A stretch of DNA of 64,000 nucleotides, taken from Begonia masoniana (lineage: Eukaryota > Streptophyta > Magnoliopsida > Cucurbitales > Begoniaceae). A program made the translations under genes and the position numbers. The stretch covers positions 35,627,468 to 35,691,467 of the forward strand of contig CM039510.1 in NCBI GenBank assembly GCA_022432975.1. The letters are read 5' to 3'. Shown one piece after another: positions 33,699 through 46,316 of this stretch (position 1 is the stretch's first letter; every line of letters begins with the position of its first letter). The notes beneath the pieces are model-generated. The model worked only from the letters and a program-made list of their open reading frames with translations. It did no database searches and had not been told where the DNA came from.

Positions 33699-36542
33699 AT
33701 CTACCCTCCTTACAAAAATTTTGTCCTCAAAATTTGTGGCCTTGTTATTGCTCAATATACTCATCTCATCTCACCTACCCAATACTCTTACTCATCTATC
33801 GGTTACGCTCTAACCCGAATACTCACACGTTCACTAACTCTAATCTAATTTATACCCTCAAGCCCTTCTAACTAAATTCTCCACTCGATCCTTTCCTCTC
33901 GCTAAGTTCATCTTTTCTACTTTTGTGTCTACTAAACACGCACAACCCACTACGACTCTCTATGCTACCACAATCGAATAATACTAAGATACTAATGAGT
34001 ACAATTCTTACCTCAAGTCACTTACTTTTCTAATTCAGACATGTATCCATCAAACAATCTCAAACCTCCAAAGTCATCTCAATAGCGTAACACTTCGCAC
34101 ACCTATTCCTCATTCTAACATCATGTACATATTCCGAACCCTCACGACCTAAATTAATTCACTATATACTCGAAGTACTAACTGAGTTTTCATTCACTCC
34201 AAATTGGCAACTCTCTACGATTCTAAATTGGGTCATTCTAAACTATACACCCTAAGCTATACACCACAACGCTCAATAATCCCTACAATTATTGACCTCA
34301 CTACACTTTACTACATCTCCCAAAGTTTTCACTTTCCTAACTTTGCTCCCTATAGCTTGAGTATACTTTCATACTTTTCGAACTTAATTCCAACTCTAAC
34401 TTCTCTACTCCAATGTTCATCAATACTGACATAAACATCTTAATACCGTAACACTAAGAACTTAGTACATAAACATCTTACCCTAAATCCATAAGTTTTA
34501 ACTTTCTTTCTACTCTACCATCTCTCTCCTAACTGATCACTTCTATCTCTTACACTTACTTATCTCAGCCAATCAAGACAATTTATACCTCGAACAAGCA
34601 TGACATTTCAGTAATTATTCCAACACAATCCCTCATACTCAAAGCTTTCAACTATTTCTCAAAGCTTTCATCTCGTACATTCACTATGCTCAATTTGTCT
34701 AACTCCTAATCTCAGTCATTACCAAACACTCAATTTTTTAGGTCTAAACTAACTCTTTCACGACTTTACACTCAACACCCGAAATGATATTTACTCCCTT
34801 CCTTTTGACCTCAAAACTTCCATAATATTTACGCACTTCGAGTCTTCCTATCCACTATTCTCCATTACAATTTACTAATCTCCTCACTTACCTCACTCTT
34901 CACCCACCAACATAGTTCAAACGTATAACTTAGCCTAACTTTCACAACTATTTACCCTTAGACATTTTATTAACTTTAACTTAATCACTCCTCACCTACC
35001 CTTTCAAACTTTTACAATTTAATTCTCAATATCCTCTAAGTTCTTCAACTTCATAGGAGGGCTAACTCTCTTATCCTAACTCTCTCTCTTAGTTAACTAA
35101 TCTCTCTCATATGTCCGTCCAGAATCTAGAATTTAATCTCATCGTTCTTCTAGCTTACATCTCCCAACCTCTACTAATACTCGAGTTCATATTCACATCA
35201 CACGCTTAAGTTCGCAAACTCTTAAGCCTAGCAACTCTAGCATAATCTATTTACAACATTAGCAGTTTCGACTTCGTTACATCCAAGTCGAACCTTTAAA
35301 CTTTCTAACTTAACATTATCCCTAAATCACTCACATACTTTTCGTACAATTTCTCATTTCTCTTACGCAAATAATTCCATATCATTAAACTTTCGTAACT
35401 TTCTCAACTCTCCCAAACTCAACTTACTTCTAAGTCCATGTGAACCTTTCTTCGCTTTCGTATGCAATATCTTCTAACTTTCCTAGCTTCCTACGGAACA
35501 CTAAATATTTAATAGCTCACCAGCTTATCTTAACCCTCTCTTTTAAGTCGACTCCAACACTCTCTATACTCATGATCTCATAGCACTTGAGTCCTCATTT
35601 ACCTCATAAGCTTGAGTCTATTCACTCCTAAACTTAATGACTCTGGCCAAAACTATTTACACTCCTACCTGATCCTTCGGATTTCACAGTCACCACATTG
35701 CCTTGATCAGTAACATTCTCTACAAGTATTACAACACTAGCTACTTCCCATACCCTCTTAACAATTTACTTAAACTAAACACCCACACATAATCAACATC
35801 TAACTACTCCCACTATGCGTAATTCTAACTATTCTACAATTTTCCATTGATCCATATAAACATACGAATGATAGTTCTACGATCTAAGGTATCTCCTGAT
35901 AAATTTCATTTCCAACTTCACACTCTTATCTAGTTCATCGTATCCTAAAATTTCAAGGGTTTGCTTTATTCAAATTTTATTATATTTTGTATCTCCTTAT
36001 GGGTAACACTCCTAGGCGTATCACCCTAAGTTATCTATGTCTTCTATCTCCCTCATTCCAAAATCTATTTGCGTTGCACATAACTCATCGTGTCCTCACC
36101 CTTTTTCACTCTAGAATGTAACTCACGTCTCTCTCTTAACAACTCTCACTTCTACCTGGCTAACACTTACACTCCGCTCAGACCAACCCTACCTTTTTCC
36201 TCACATCCTTTTGTTATCAAACTTACATTCACATCATAATATTCTCTAAGATTTATATTCTCAATCCTACTTTTATCTATTCTATGCATGTTATTTTGTC
36301 TGTTCCCTTTTCCAAATAAACTTCCTAACTATTCGAACTATCGCGTTCCTACGTCAATGAATTGGCTTAAGGAATCCACCAAGGTTGACTACACAAAACA
36401 AACAGGGATTAAACCAGTCTAATCTTAGATATAAACTATAAAAGTAAAGAAATACTTACAGTCGGTGAAGCACGTTGCATGGCGGCCAGCATTGTCGGGT
36501 AATCCTTTGAACGACTCAATCATTTATGCTCTGATACCATCT
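33699..36542 (-). other. Non-coding interior of the LARD-like element, very G-poor on the plus strand
   Basis: No frame on either strand has protein signatures. The plus strand is made almost wholly of A, C and T: many 60-base lines from about 34000 to 36300 have only 2 to 5 G, against 12 or more C. In element sense the RNA is therefore C-poor. The left end is the polypurine tract and the GAGGACAAAATT motif typical of Tekay ends; the right end is the primer site and a leader with ACTGTAAGT (36454-36462). Confidence 0.85.
36528..36539 (-). other. Primer binding site of the LARD-like element
   Basis: On the minus strand it reads TGGTATCAGAGC, an exact match to the tRNA-iMet complement, 3 bases from the LTR. 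Confidence 0.88.
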
Positions 36543-39020
36543 TGTAACGCCCCCGAACCCACCCTGGCTCGGAGCGCTACTTTGCTAACCAATCTCACGT
36601 TAAAACATAATTTTCTAAACTTCAAAACATAAAACTAAACTGACACAGCTGAAATTTAAACCTAAATCTCCTGATGCTCTCTTACTTCATACCTAGCTGC
36701 ATAGATTCACTAATTCCCTTACTCCTAACCATTAAGCACCACGGCGTCTTTCCCAAAAATTTCGGCAAAGTAACGCCTGCAAATAGCGCCTCCAAAATGC
36801 TAAATACCTGCATACAATCCAAACCCAACCAATCCAGAATATTCTTACTTAAATAACCAACATGCGAAATCTCCAAAAAGCAGTAAAGAGGAAACTAAAA
36901 CACTAACATCCCTAAATGAAGAAAGTCCACAGTATAGGGCGATACATCACCCTTAACTATGACTATAACTTTCCAAACATCAATCCAAAAGAGTTATGAA
37001 TTCCCAAACTTAACTAAAATAGAAAGCTAAAATAAACTATCAAAAATACAAATTTCCACGTTCCCCGAAGACCATGGTCAAGGCGCCCCGACAACTGCCT
37101 GCACCGGCGTGCCCTGTGTGCCACCGACTGCCGCCTAATCCTGGCTCCCACGTCTAGCTCACCTGTCACTCTGTCGTCACCTACACCACAGAACACGCAC
37201 ACACACGTAAGCTTAAGCTTAGCAAGTAGGGAAAAGAAATATAAACATGCACGATGCACCCACACCGCCCTAACACATGCAGTCTCTACTCACTCTATTG
37301 TTTTCGTTTCGTTTTCGTTTTATTAAATCTTTCCACTTTCACACTTGAATCAAGTAGGCACACATCCGAGCTCCCCGCTCATTGGACGGCCACGCCTTGA
37401 CCCACGGAGCAAGATCGGCCAGCTCACGCCCGGGTCCCCCCCATTGGACGGCAGCACACAATCTCCTCCCTTCCCCTGTCACATGTGAATCAAGTAGACA
37501 CACATCCGAGCTCCCCTCTCATTGGCCGGCCACGCCTCTATCCACGGAGCAAGATCGGTAAGCTCACGCCCGGGTCCCTCCCATTGGACGGCAGCACACA
37601 ATCTTCTCCAACAACACTTACGTATTTTCAACTTTATATCTCGAGTAGAGTCCCAACTCACTGCCTCCATGGCAACTCGCATAACCATATCTCGAGTAGA
37701 GTCTCAACTCACTGCCTCCCCGGCAAAATGCCTCCCCAGCATATTGCAAGTGCCTCCCCGTCAACTTGCATAACCTGGCGACTCTACTCAACTTTATAGC
37801 CTGGCGACTCTACTCAACTTTATTTTGCTTAATCTTTCTTGTTACGTTTCACATTCACCTTTCACGTCATGCACAAACTCATTTTCGTAATGATACTCAA
37901 CACATGCTTAACATGAATCAACCAAGTCACTAAAAATGATGCATGATACTCAACACATGCTTAACATAAATCAACCAACCAACAAACCTCAAACAATAAC
38001 CCTACCGTTCCTTGGTGTAAGCCCGAAGGCAAAACGAAGGTATTCCACTACTTACCTAACTTCCTGCTCGGCATTTGCTTATTCACTTCGTCCCTTAAAA
38101 TTACTCGCTAGACAACCTAATAAATAGAGAGAAAATAACTTAGCATCAACTTAAGAAAATCTAAGGAACACTTAAACTTAAAACTAACGACCTTTTTAAC
38201 CAACTATGCAAACCAATTTAAACTATAAGCCCTAAACCCGAAATTCCACCAATTTACTCTCAATCTACTATTTCTAGCCTAATCCAACTAAAACCTAACT
38301 AAACGGGCCATTAATTTGGGTTCGGTAAAAACCGACCCGAAAATTCAAACGCGCGTAACTTTTGCGTCGGTTATCGGAATCGAACGATTCCAGCGGCCAC
38401 ATACTCCTATAATAACCTATTTTAACCTGCCAAAAGGAATTTGAAAACAAACGACCCTAGCTAGGTCAAAATAGCAAAAACCCGAATCTGCCCCTTAATC
38501 GGAAATTTCCCCCTTTTCGATTTTCCATCAAATTCCACCCAATTCCTCACCAATCAAACCCCCTAACAACCAATTAACATAACCTAACAAGAAAACCCAG
38601 AATTCCACACAAAAACCCGAGCTCCAAAAACCTAGCCCTCGGTTTTTCACGCAATCCGAGCTCACCATTGCTCGGCAACCCTTGCCAGCACCGAGCTCGG
38701 TAATTCGATGCCGAGAGCAACCAAAAACGGCCCGCGATCGGAGCTCTAGCAGCTCAGCGATCCACGGCCTCGAACAGAGAGAAAAACAGGGGAAAAAAAT
38801 AGGGCTTACCGTTCGGTTGTGCACGAAGACGGCCGGAATGCTAGGCCTGATTTCGTCGCCGCTGTCTGACCGGGAAGACGTCGAAATCTCCGGCGGTTTG
38901 ATCCGCCGATCGCCGCCCGCTCGCTAGCTCGCGTCTCCTCTTCCCCTGCCTTCGCTGCTCGAGATCGAACGACAGAATGGCTTCGGCCATTCTGTCGTTT
39001 TAGTTTTATTTTTATAAAAC

Positions 39021-39057
<37 letters not shown>

Positions 39058-39296
39058 TTCTATTAAAACATTAATAACATGACATTTACCGTTTTGCCCT
39101 CCCGTATTTTCCGACCATTTCGACTTTCGTTAAATCTCATTATTAAATTATAACCCACGGTTTAACTTTACTGGAAATATCCGAACCTAAATTAATTAAC
39201 CAATTAGGTTAACCAAATTTATTCACTTTTCTTTTAAATTACTTAAAACAATTATTTATTAAACAATTTATCTTAACAAAAATCTCGGGTGTTACA
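36543..39296 (-). repeat. LARD LTR, window-right copy (5' LTR in element sense)
   Basis: It is a close copy of 30936-33698. One long-range arm is intact (37180-37189), but the other has two changes (TTGGTGTAAG near 38013). It carries the perfect 14-bp hairpin at 38968-38999 and a longer TAA microsatellite (39022-39055). Confidence 0.92.
38968..38999 (-). promoter_or_regulatory. Perfect 14-bp hairpin at the probable transcript start of the LARD element
   Basis: AACGACAGAATGGC pairs with GCCATTCTGTCGTT across a four-base loop (TTCG on the plus strand, CGAA on the element sense strand). In element sense it lies about 15 nt after a TATAAAAA box (around 39010-39017). The solo LTR S2 has the same hairpin with a different but still paired top. 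Confidence 0.65.
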
Positions 39297-39301
39297 GCTT
39301 T

Positions 39302-41204
39302 TGAACCCGAAAAGAAGAAGTATTTTGAAAGTTTGGGAGAGCCACCTATTAGGGTCCCCCCATCCATTGAAAGTCCACCCACTCTAGAGCTAAAACCTCT
39401 ACCGTCTCACTTGCGTTATGCATATATAGGAGAAAATGAGACGCTTCCAGTTATTATCTCAGCGGACTTATCTTAGATCGAAGAAGAAAAGCTATTACGA
39501 GTACTTCGAAAATATAAAGTCGCTATTGGATGGACTCTATCGGATATTAGAGGCATTAGCCCCTCATTCTGTGTACATCGGATCTTAATGGAAGACGATC
39601 ATTGCCCATCAGTTGAACACCAAAGGCGTCTGAATCCAGCGATGAAAGAGGTTGTGCGTAAAGAGATTTTGAAATGGTTGGATGCGGGCGTTATTTACCC
39701 GATTTCAGATAGCCCGTGGGTAAGCCCGGTGCAATGTGTGCCGAAGAAAAGTGGATTGACAGTAATCAGGAATGACAATAATGAGCTCATCCCATCTCGC
39801 ACAGTCACCGGATGGAGGATATGCATGGATTATCAAAAATTGAATAAGGCCACACGTAAAGATCACTTCCCGTTGCCATTTATTGATCAGATGCTAGATA
39901 GACTTTCTGGTCACGATTACTACTGCTTTCTAGATGGATACTCGGGATACAATCAGATTGTTATAACACCGGAAGATCAAGAAAAGACTACCTTCACATG
40001 CCCGTACGGTACATTTGCTTTTCGACGGATGCAATTTGGATTATGCAACGCACCTGCGACATTTCAGCGCTGTATGATGGCAATTTTTTCTAACATGGTA
40101 GACCGATACATTGAGGTGTTTATGGATGACTTCTCAGTTTTTGGAGCATCATTTGACATATGTTTGGACAATTTGTCTAAAGTGATGGCTCGATGTGTGG
40201 AGACCAACCTAGTACTTAATTGGGAGAAATGTCATTTTATGGTTAAAGAGGGAATCGTTTTAGGCCACCGGATTTCATCACAAGGCATTGAGGTGGACCG
40301 AGCTAAGATAGTGGCGATCGAGAAATTACCACCGCCCGTATCAGTTAAGGGAGTGCGTAGCTTTCTTGGACACACTGGTTTTTACCGGCGCTTCATTAAG
40401 GACTTCTCCAAGATTACTAAACCCTTATGCAGTCTACTAGAAAAAGACGTGCCATTCAAGTTTACAACAGAATGTCTTGAAGCATTTAATGTTCTTAAAG
40501 AAAAACTTGTGACAGCTCCGATTATCACTGCACCCGATTGGGACTTGCCATTTGAAATTATGACAGATGCGAGTGATTTCGCTGTTGGAGCAGTTTTGGG
40601 CCAAAGGAAAGATAAAAGTTTTCGAACAATTTACTACGCCAGTCGGACCCTTAATGATGCTCAATTAAATTATGCTACCACAGAGAAAGAGTTATTGGCC
40701 GTCGTCTTCGCCTTTGATAAGTTCAGACCATATGTGATTGGAAATAAAGTCATAGTATTCACCGACCACTCAGCAATCAAATATCTCATGGAGAAAAAGG
40801 ACGTTAAACCTCGGTTAATTAGGTGGGTGCTACTATTACAAGAATTTGACCTGGAAATAAGAGATAAAAAGGGAACCAAAAATCTAGTAGCTGACCATCT
40901 CTCTCGTTTAGAAACTCAAGAGCATGTGACCGATCAAAACCAGCAAATAAATGAAGATTTCCCGGACGAGACGCTCCTTGCTGTGTCGAAGCTACCATTG
41001 TACGTAGATTACGTGAATTACCTGGTCGGTCAAACTATACCATCTGACTTGAAATCTCATCAACGAAAGAAACTCTTCTCCGACATTCGACGCTACTACT
41101 GGGAAGAACCTATGCTTTATAAGCATTGTTCTGACCAAATGATATGGCGTTGTATACCAGAAGATGAGATGGAATCAGTCTTGAGACACTGCCACACTCT
41201 GTAA
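39302..41204 (+). pseudogene. Athila-B reverse transcriptase and RNase H
   Basis: It continues the gag-pol frame. After a linker with a TAG at about 39473, the frame is open from 39588 to a TAA at 41202-41204. RT shows [59 protein letters not shown] and FMDD at 40119-40130. RNase H shows [45 protein letters not shown] and VADHLSRLE. All expected catalytic motifs are present, so it broke recently. The TAA replaces a sense codon directly before the integrase zinc region. Confidence 0.92.
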
Positions 41205-42281
41205 TGTGGCGGGCACTTTGGAGGCGTTCGGACTGCAGCAAAAGTATTACAATGCGGTTTTTATTGGTCATCATTATTTAGAGATGCTCACACATTCGTG
41301 CAGGCTTGCGATAGATGCCAACGCACAGAGAATATTTCTCAACGCAATGAAATGCCCTTGACGAACATACTGGAAGTAGAGCTTTTTGACGTATGGGGAA
41401 TTGATTTTATGGGTTCTTTTCCCACATCTTTCAATAACAAATATATTCTGTTAGCCGTTGACTACGTATCCAAGTGGGTGGAGGCTATTGCCACACCAAC
41501 CAATGACGGAAAAGTGGTGCTAAATTTTTTACGTAAAAATAATTTTTCTCGTTTTTGCACTCCTAGAGCCATTATCAGTGATGAGGGGACACACTTCTGC
41601 AATAAACAATTTGAAGCCTTATTATTGAAATACGGAGTAAAGCATCAAAAGGCTCTTGGCTATCACCCTCAGTCTAATGGGCAAGCTGAAGTTTCAAATA
41701 GAGAGATCAAACAAATTCCGGAAAAGACAGTCAGCTCGTCACGTAAAGATTGGTCACGAAAATTGGATGACGCTTTATGGGCTTATCGGACAGCATTTAA
41801 AACTCCAATAGGAATGAGCCCATATCGATTAGTTTTTGGGAAAGCATGTCACCTCCCAGTTGAGTTGGAACATCAGGCATTATGGGCTATCAAGAATTTA
41901 AATATGGAATTGCAAGCAGCTGGAAAAGCTAGACTCCTACAGATTAATGAGCTCGATGAATTACGACGCGAAGCCTACGACAATGCTCGGATATATAAGG
42001 AGAAAACTAAAGTGTGGCATGACAGACATATTTTGAAGAAGGACTTAGTCCCGGGGCAACAAGTTCTGTTATTTAATTCACGATTGAAACTTTTTTCGGG
42101 AAAATTAAAGTCAAGATGGTCGGGACCATTTACGGTTAATCAAGTATTTTCGCACGGAGCCGTTGAATTACGCCGAGTAGATAACGGCACATTTAAGGTT
42201 AATGGGCAAAGAGTAAAACCGTACTTTGGTGGAGTGATCGAGAGTGATGTTCAAGTCACTCATTTGGAGCCCGACACGTAA
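41205..42281 (+). pseudogene. Athila-B integrase (open, same frame as RT after one stop)
   Basis: It reads openly from the stop at 41202 to TAA at 42279-42281. The zinc region (CGGHFGG, CDRCQR) is followed by the core with Asp at 41403 (GIDFMGSFP), Asp at 41580 ([10 protein letters not shown]) and Glu at 41688 ([11 protein letters not shown]), giving D,D35E. The C-terminal part has [27 protein letters not shown] and [13 protein letters not shown]. Apart from the separating stop it looks intact. Confidence 0.9.
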
Positions 42282-43149
42282 AGACCATCGAGCGTCAAGC
42301 CGTTGACGATAACTACGGCACTTTCCTGGAAATTTCCCGTCTATTTTATTGTTTTAATTGTCGTTAGTAGGTTAGCTATTTAGTTTGAAGTTTAGATTAT
42401 GATTTTCTTCTTGACAATTACGTAATTTACTTAAATGATTAATAAAAAAAAATAATAATAAAATAATTAAATGAAAAAAATAAACATATTCGTTGTCTAG
42501 ATGTACTTTATATCAATATAGGATTATGGTTAGTTCCCTAATATTAATTTTAGTTAAATAGTTTTCTTTAGTTTTGGTTATTTTAACCATAAATAAAAAA
42601 ATAAAATATAAAAAGAAAACACAACAAAAAAAAAAAACAAAAAAAAAAACAACAAACATAACAAAATTGGAATGTAATTTAAAAAAATAAAAATAAAAGC
42701 AAAAGGGGAAAGCTTCAGCAGAAACCCGAAGCTCGCCCCTGCACCGCCGACGACTAGCACCTACTGCTCTTCGACAAAGCCTCCGACCACGCCAGATCGC
42801 GCCGCCCCGACCACACAGACCGCGCCGTCGCCGCCACCCGCGCGCCGCGCCCTCACCAGAACATCCGACCCGAGTGAACAGAGACCTTCTCTGTTCTCTT
42901 CTACCCGAGCCGACTATGAGAAACAAAGGGGAAAAGCTCGCTCTCCTGTTCTGCAATCTGATAATTTTCTTGCTCTAAGCATTCGCGGTACGCCTCTCTT
43001 CCCTCTTTTGAAATCGCTTCAAGGTATCGCACAATACATCTGAAAATCATATTTCCACTGATTCAATTATGCTGTTTGAGTTTTGAAAATTGGGATTATA
43101 AAATAAATTAGACAAACGTGTCGGGTGCACATTAAATTTGACTTCAAAA
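42282..43149 (+). other. Athila-B spacer after pol
   Basis: An AT-rich part (42300-42700) with A-rich tracts is followed by a CG-rich patch (about 42715-42960) and a T-rich part. A minus-strand ORF over the CG-rich patch is Arg-rich, has no known motif and is probably chance. Confidence 0.5.
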
Positions 43150-43486
43150 ATCTTCATCAGCAGCATCCAATATAGATCTTCCCTCGTCTAGAGGAGGAAG
43201 ATGATCTCCACTAGCTTTGAGCTCATCTTTAATTATTTTTTTTTCTTCACACGTGAAGCTATCATATTTTCTATCACACCAATGGATGGTCTAATATGAG
43301 TCTAGGTCTCGAACTTGCATGCTTTTGTTTCTGTTGAGAATTGAAACTTCTTTTCAGGATCACTTTTTGCTGACTCATCAGAAACAGACTTTTTCTCAAT
43401 TGAGTAATTACCTAAGTGTTTTTCACGATAATTTTCTGTTGACTCATCATAAACAGACTTTTTCTTGCTGGAATCATCACCCACGA
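43150..43486 (-). pseudogene. Captured host-gene fragment in antisense (TBC/RabGAP-like), C-terminal part
   Basis: On the minus strand, joined to 46191-46300 across S2, a frame reads LVGDDSSKKKSVYDEST, IEKKSVSDESAKSDPEKKF, KACKFET, a TAG, THIRPSIGVIENMIASRVKK; then after an A run that shifts frame, IIKDELKASGDHLPP and LDEGRSILDAADEDF. The stretch ET-W-THIRPS-IENM-SRVKK followed by an acidic DE region resembles, from memory, the segment before the TBC domain in plant TBC1/RabGAP proteins, with TAG where Trp is expected. It is not a retrotransposon protein. Assignment needs a search. Confidence 0.45.
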
Positions 43487-43839
43487 TGTAATATCTGGCT
43501 CGTACGGATTTTTGAGAATATTATTATTATATTATTCGATAGCATTTTTGTAAATATGTCAAATCAGGTCCGTTTTACGAAAAGAAAGCGTCAAGACGGT
43601 CCTAACAATTAATAGGAATTTTAAAGAATTTACGAGAATTTTCGGAATAATAACGCTATATTCCGGGTAATTACGTTTCTCGTAATATAATTTTAGTAAA
43701 AATAGTAAACGAGTTCCGATTTGCGAACGGGCAGTTTTAATAGAACCCAGATAATAAGTTGGATTTATTGGCGAAATAAGAAATTCGAAATGGTTGAAAA
43801 CACGAGAGGTAGTGACGTTCAATAAAATAGAATATTAGG

Positions 43840-43896
<57 letters not shown>

Positions 43897-46190
43897 AAAT
43901 AAATAAAAACAAACGACAGAATGGTTTTGAACCATTCTGTCGTTCGCCCGAGCCCGACGCCGAAGACAGGGGAGGCGACGTGAGCGACGATCGACGAGAA
44001 CCACCGGCGATTTCTGGCGCCCTCCGGCCAGACGACGGCGACGACCAGTCTCCGGCCTGACTCCGCGCACGAACCGATCAGGTAGGCTCGGTTTTCTTCT
44101 TTTTCGGCTCGGTTTGGGGCTGGCGGTGGCGAGCTCGATTGAGCTCCGATCGCCGGCCGTTTTCGGTCACTTCCGGCGTGGGTTTGCCAACCCTTGCGCC
44201 TGCTATTATTGATTGGCCGTGGATTGCTCAATTTGAGCGAATTTCAGTGAATCCCGAATTGGGGATTTCGGGTTTTCCGGTTTAAAACCTTAAATTCTCT
44301 TTGGATTATACTAATTGGATGTTAGGATAGTTGATTGGTGTTGAATCGGAGGTGAATCGATAAAAAATCGAAAAGGGGAATTTTCCCGATTTAGGGCACT
44401 TCGGGTTTTTGATTGTAATTCGGTATTTTCGATTAATTTAGGCTAATTAAGGCTAATTGGGATTGATTGGTGAGGGAATTGATGGAATTTGATGAAAAAT
44501 TGGAAAGGGAGAAATTTTCGATTAAGGGCAGTTTCGGGTTTTTGATAAATTGACCTAGCTCCGGTCGTTTGTTTTTAAATTTCTTTTGGCATATTAAAAT
44601 AGGTTATTAGAGGAGTACGTGGCCGCTGGAATCGTTCGATTCCGATAACCGACGCAAAAGTTATGCACGTTTGAGTTTCGGGTCGGTTTTTACCAAACCC
44701 AAAATAGTGGCCCGTTTAGTTATGTTTTAGTTCGATTAAATTAGAAATAGTAGTTTGTGAGTAAATTGGTGAATGTAAGCATGATGTTAATGAAGCTCGA
44801 ATGTTTGTCATAGGTCGAGCCATAGGTGAAGTTGACGTGCCAAAAATCAGCGAGCTTCGGCAGACAGGTAAGTCCTCGTGATCTTTTCTGGCCGATTGGC
44901 CTACACCGTACGTCGTGGTCGTCTTGAAGATTCTGGTGATGTTTTGTTTAATTTCTTTGGTTGGGTAGTTAAGTTAGTTGTTATAGGTTAATGGTTGAGT
45001 TTTGATGGTATGCTCTGTCTATATGTTTACTGTTATATGAACTGTTCATGCATCACGTGTTTTGAAAGAACATAGAAAATGAATTCTGCATGTGTTTTAA
45101 GAAAAGAAATGCACCTCTGTAATTAAGCTACGTAATCTGTATCTGTATCTGGTTACGCGAGATGGGGCTCAGGCATGGCTGTAGGGTTTGTGAGCATGTA
45201 CCCCCCTCCTCTAGGTGGAAAGTGGTAGTTCGACCGCGGAATGTATCCTTTCCATTTAGTGGGTTGATATCTCGGTGACAATCTGTCTGTCTGCGACGTA
45301 ATGAATCTGTATCTGAATCTGACTCTGCATGTTTTCTGAATGGCATACGCACGCATGCATCTGCATTTACGTAGCTTACTGAGATTTCATTATCTCATAG
45401 GTGTCTGTATGGTGTAGGTGAAATTCTAGGTGACGTAGATCCAGGTGAGGACGGCGTTCCTCCTCCTGATGTATGATGCAGCTGATGGATGATGGCCGTG
45501 GGAGTGCGCTGGGCAGTCGAGGCGCGTTTTGACCCGTGGGGAATGATGTAAAGGTATTTTGGGATGTATGTGAGTGTTTTGGAGGAGTTGGTATTTTGGG
45601 ATGTATGTAAGTATTTTGGAGGAGTTAATGGTATTATAAAATGTATAGTTGATCATATTAGGATGCTTGGATCTGGTTAGGTGATAGATTTATGTTAATG
45701 GTATTATAAAATGTATAGTTGATCATATTAGGGTGTTTGGTTCTGTTTAGTTGATAGATTTGTTTTATAAAACGTTTGTTAAGGTTTTTATTTGGATTTT
45801 TATGAACTGCTTGGTATTTTGTAAACAGGAGGATATGTTAAACTTTTAAACGGAACCATGCAGTTTGTTTTCGTGAAAATGTGTTTTGTTTAATTATATG
45901 TCGAGTCGTTCTGAGTGAGATTTCGGAGATGTAGGAGTATCGGTGGTTTAAAGTTAAGTCGTATTGGGAAGTGTATGTTTGTGATGTAGTTATAATTCGT
46001 GGTATAGATAGAATTGCGTTAGTGAAATGGTGAGGTGTATTTTGTAGGTGTTTGTGCGCGTGTTAGTTTAAATAATAGTTTTGAAATTTTTTAAACGTTT
46101 TATTAAATCGTTTTCCACTTAAACGCTAAGTATAAAAAGAAAAAGAAGAATTTCGTACGGGAAATAGGGTACAGTGTCTGGGTCGTTACA
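43487..46190 (+). mobile_element. S2: solo LTR (2704 bp) of the LARD-related family
   Basis: It starts TGTAATATCTGG and ends GGGTCGTTACA, with the target duplication cacga at 43482-43486 and 46191-46195, and no interior. Landmarks match the LARD LTR read on its own sense strand, including the ATCGTTCGATTCCGATAACC block near 44630. It holds a TTA microsatellite (about 43841-43893), the hairpin at 43912-43944, a donor CAG/GTAAGT (GT at 44868-44869), arms 44900-44907 and 45411-45418, a 37-bp duplication (about 45553-45626) and a 70-bp duplication (45625-45764). Confidence 0.9.
43912..43944 (+). promoter_or_regulatory. Perfect 15-bp hairpin near the probable transcript start of S2
   Basis: AACGACAGAATGGTT pairs with AACCATTCTGTCGTT across the loop TTG. 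It lies just after an AT-rich stretch with AATAAATAAATAAAAA, in the same place as the LARD hairpin. The top of the stem is GGTT/AACC here and GGC/GCC in the LARD element, so pairing is kept despite base change. Confidence 0.65.
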
Positions 46191-46300
46191 CACGAGTTCC
46201 TCATATATCTCAGAAAAATCATCTGTTTGCTGCTCACTAACTTCAGACTTCAAGTTGTCTTGAGCTTCCTTTTTCTCACTTGAATTATCTAATTTTAGGC
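46191..46300 (-). pseudogene. Captured host-gene fragment in antisense, N-terminal part
   Basis: On the minus strand it reads LKLDNSSEKKEAQDNLKSEV and SEQQTDDFSEIYEELV, then joins the segment at 43486 when S2 and one target copy are removed. The first five bases (46191-46195) are the S2 target duplicate. Its left limit in gene sense lies near 46300, a few bases upstream of the ORF3 start. Confidence 0.4.
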
Positions 46301-46316
46301 AACATATTTATCTTTC

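Larger units (their letters stand above)
30936..39296 (-). mobile_element. LARD-like non-coding LTR element, minus orientation
   Basis: LTRs of 2763 bp (30936-33698) and 2754 bp (36543-39296) flank a 2844-bp interior with no coding capacity. The target duplication gcttt is at 30931-30935 and 39297-39301. The primer site (TGGTATCAGAGC, minus, 36528-36539) and polypurine tract (AAGGAGGGTAGAT, minus, 33699-33711) fix the orientation. Both, and the leader ACTGTAAGT, are of Tekay type, so it is probably a Tekay derivative that lost its genes (large retrotransposon derivative) and moved with enzymes made elsewhere. Confidence 0.92.

Noticed and set aside
42513..42956. Arg-rich minus-strand ORF in the Athila-B spacer
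   Set aside because: It lies over a CG-rich patch and then an A-rich tract, has no motif, and its composition explains the open frame.
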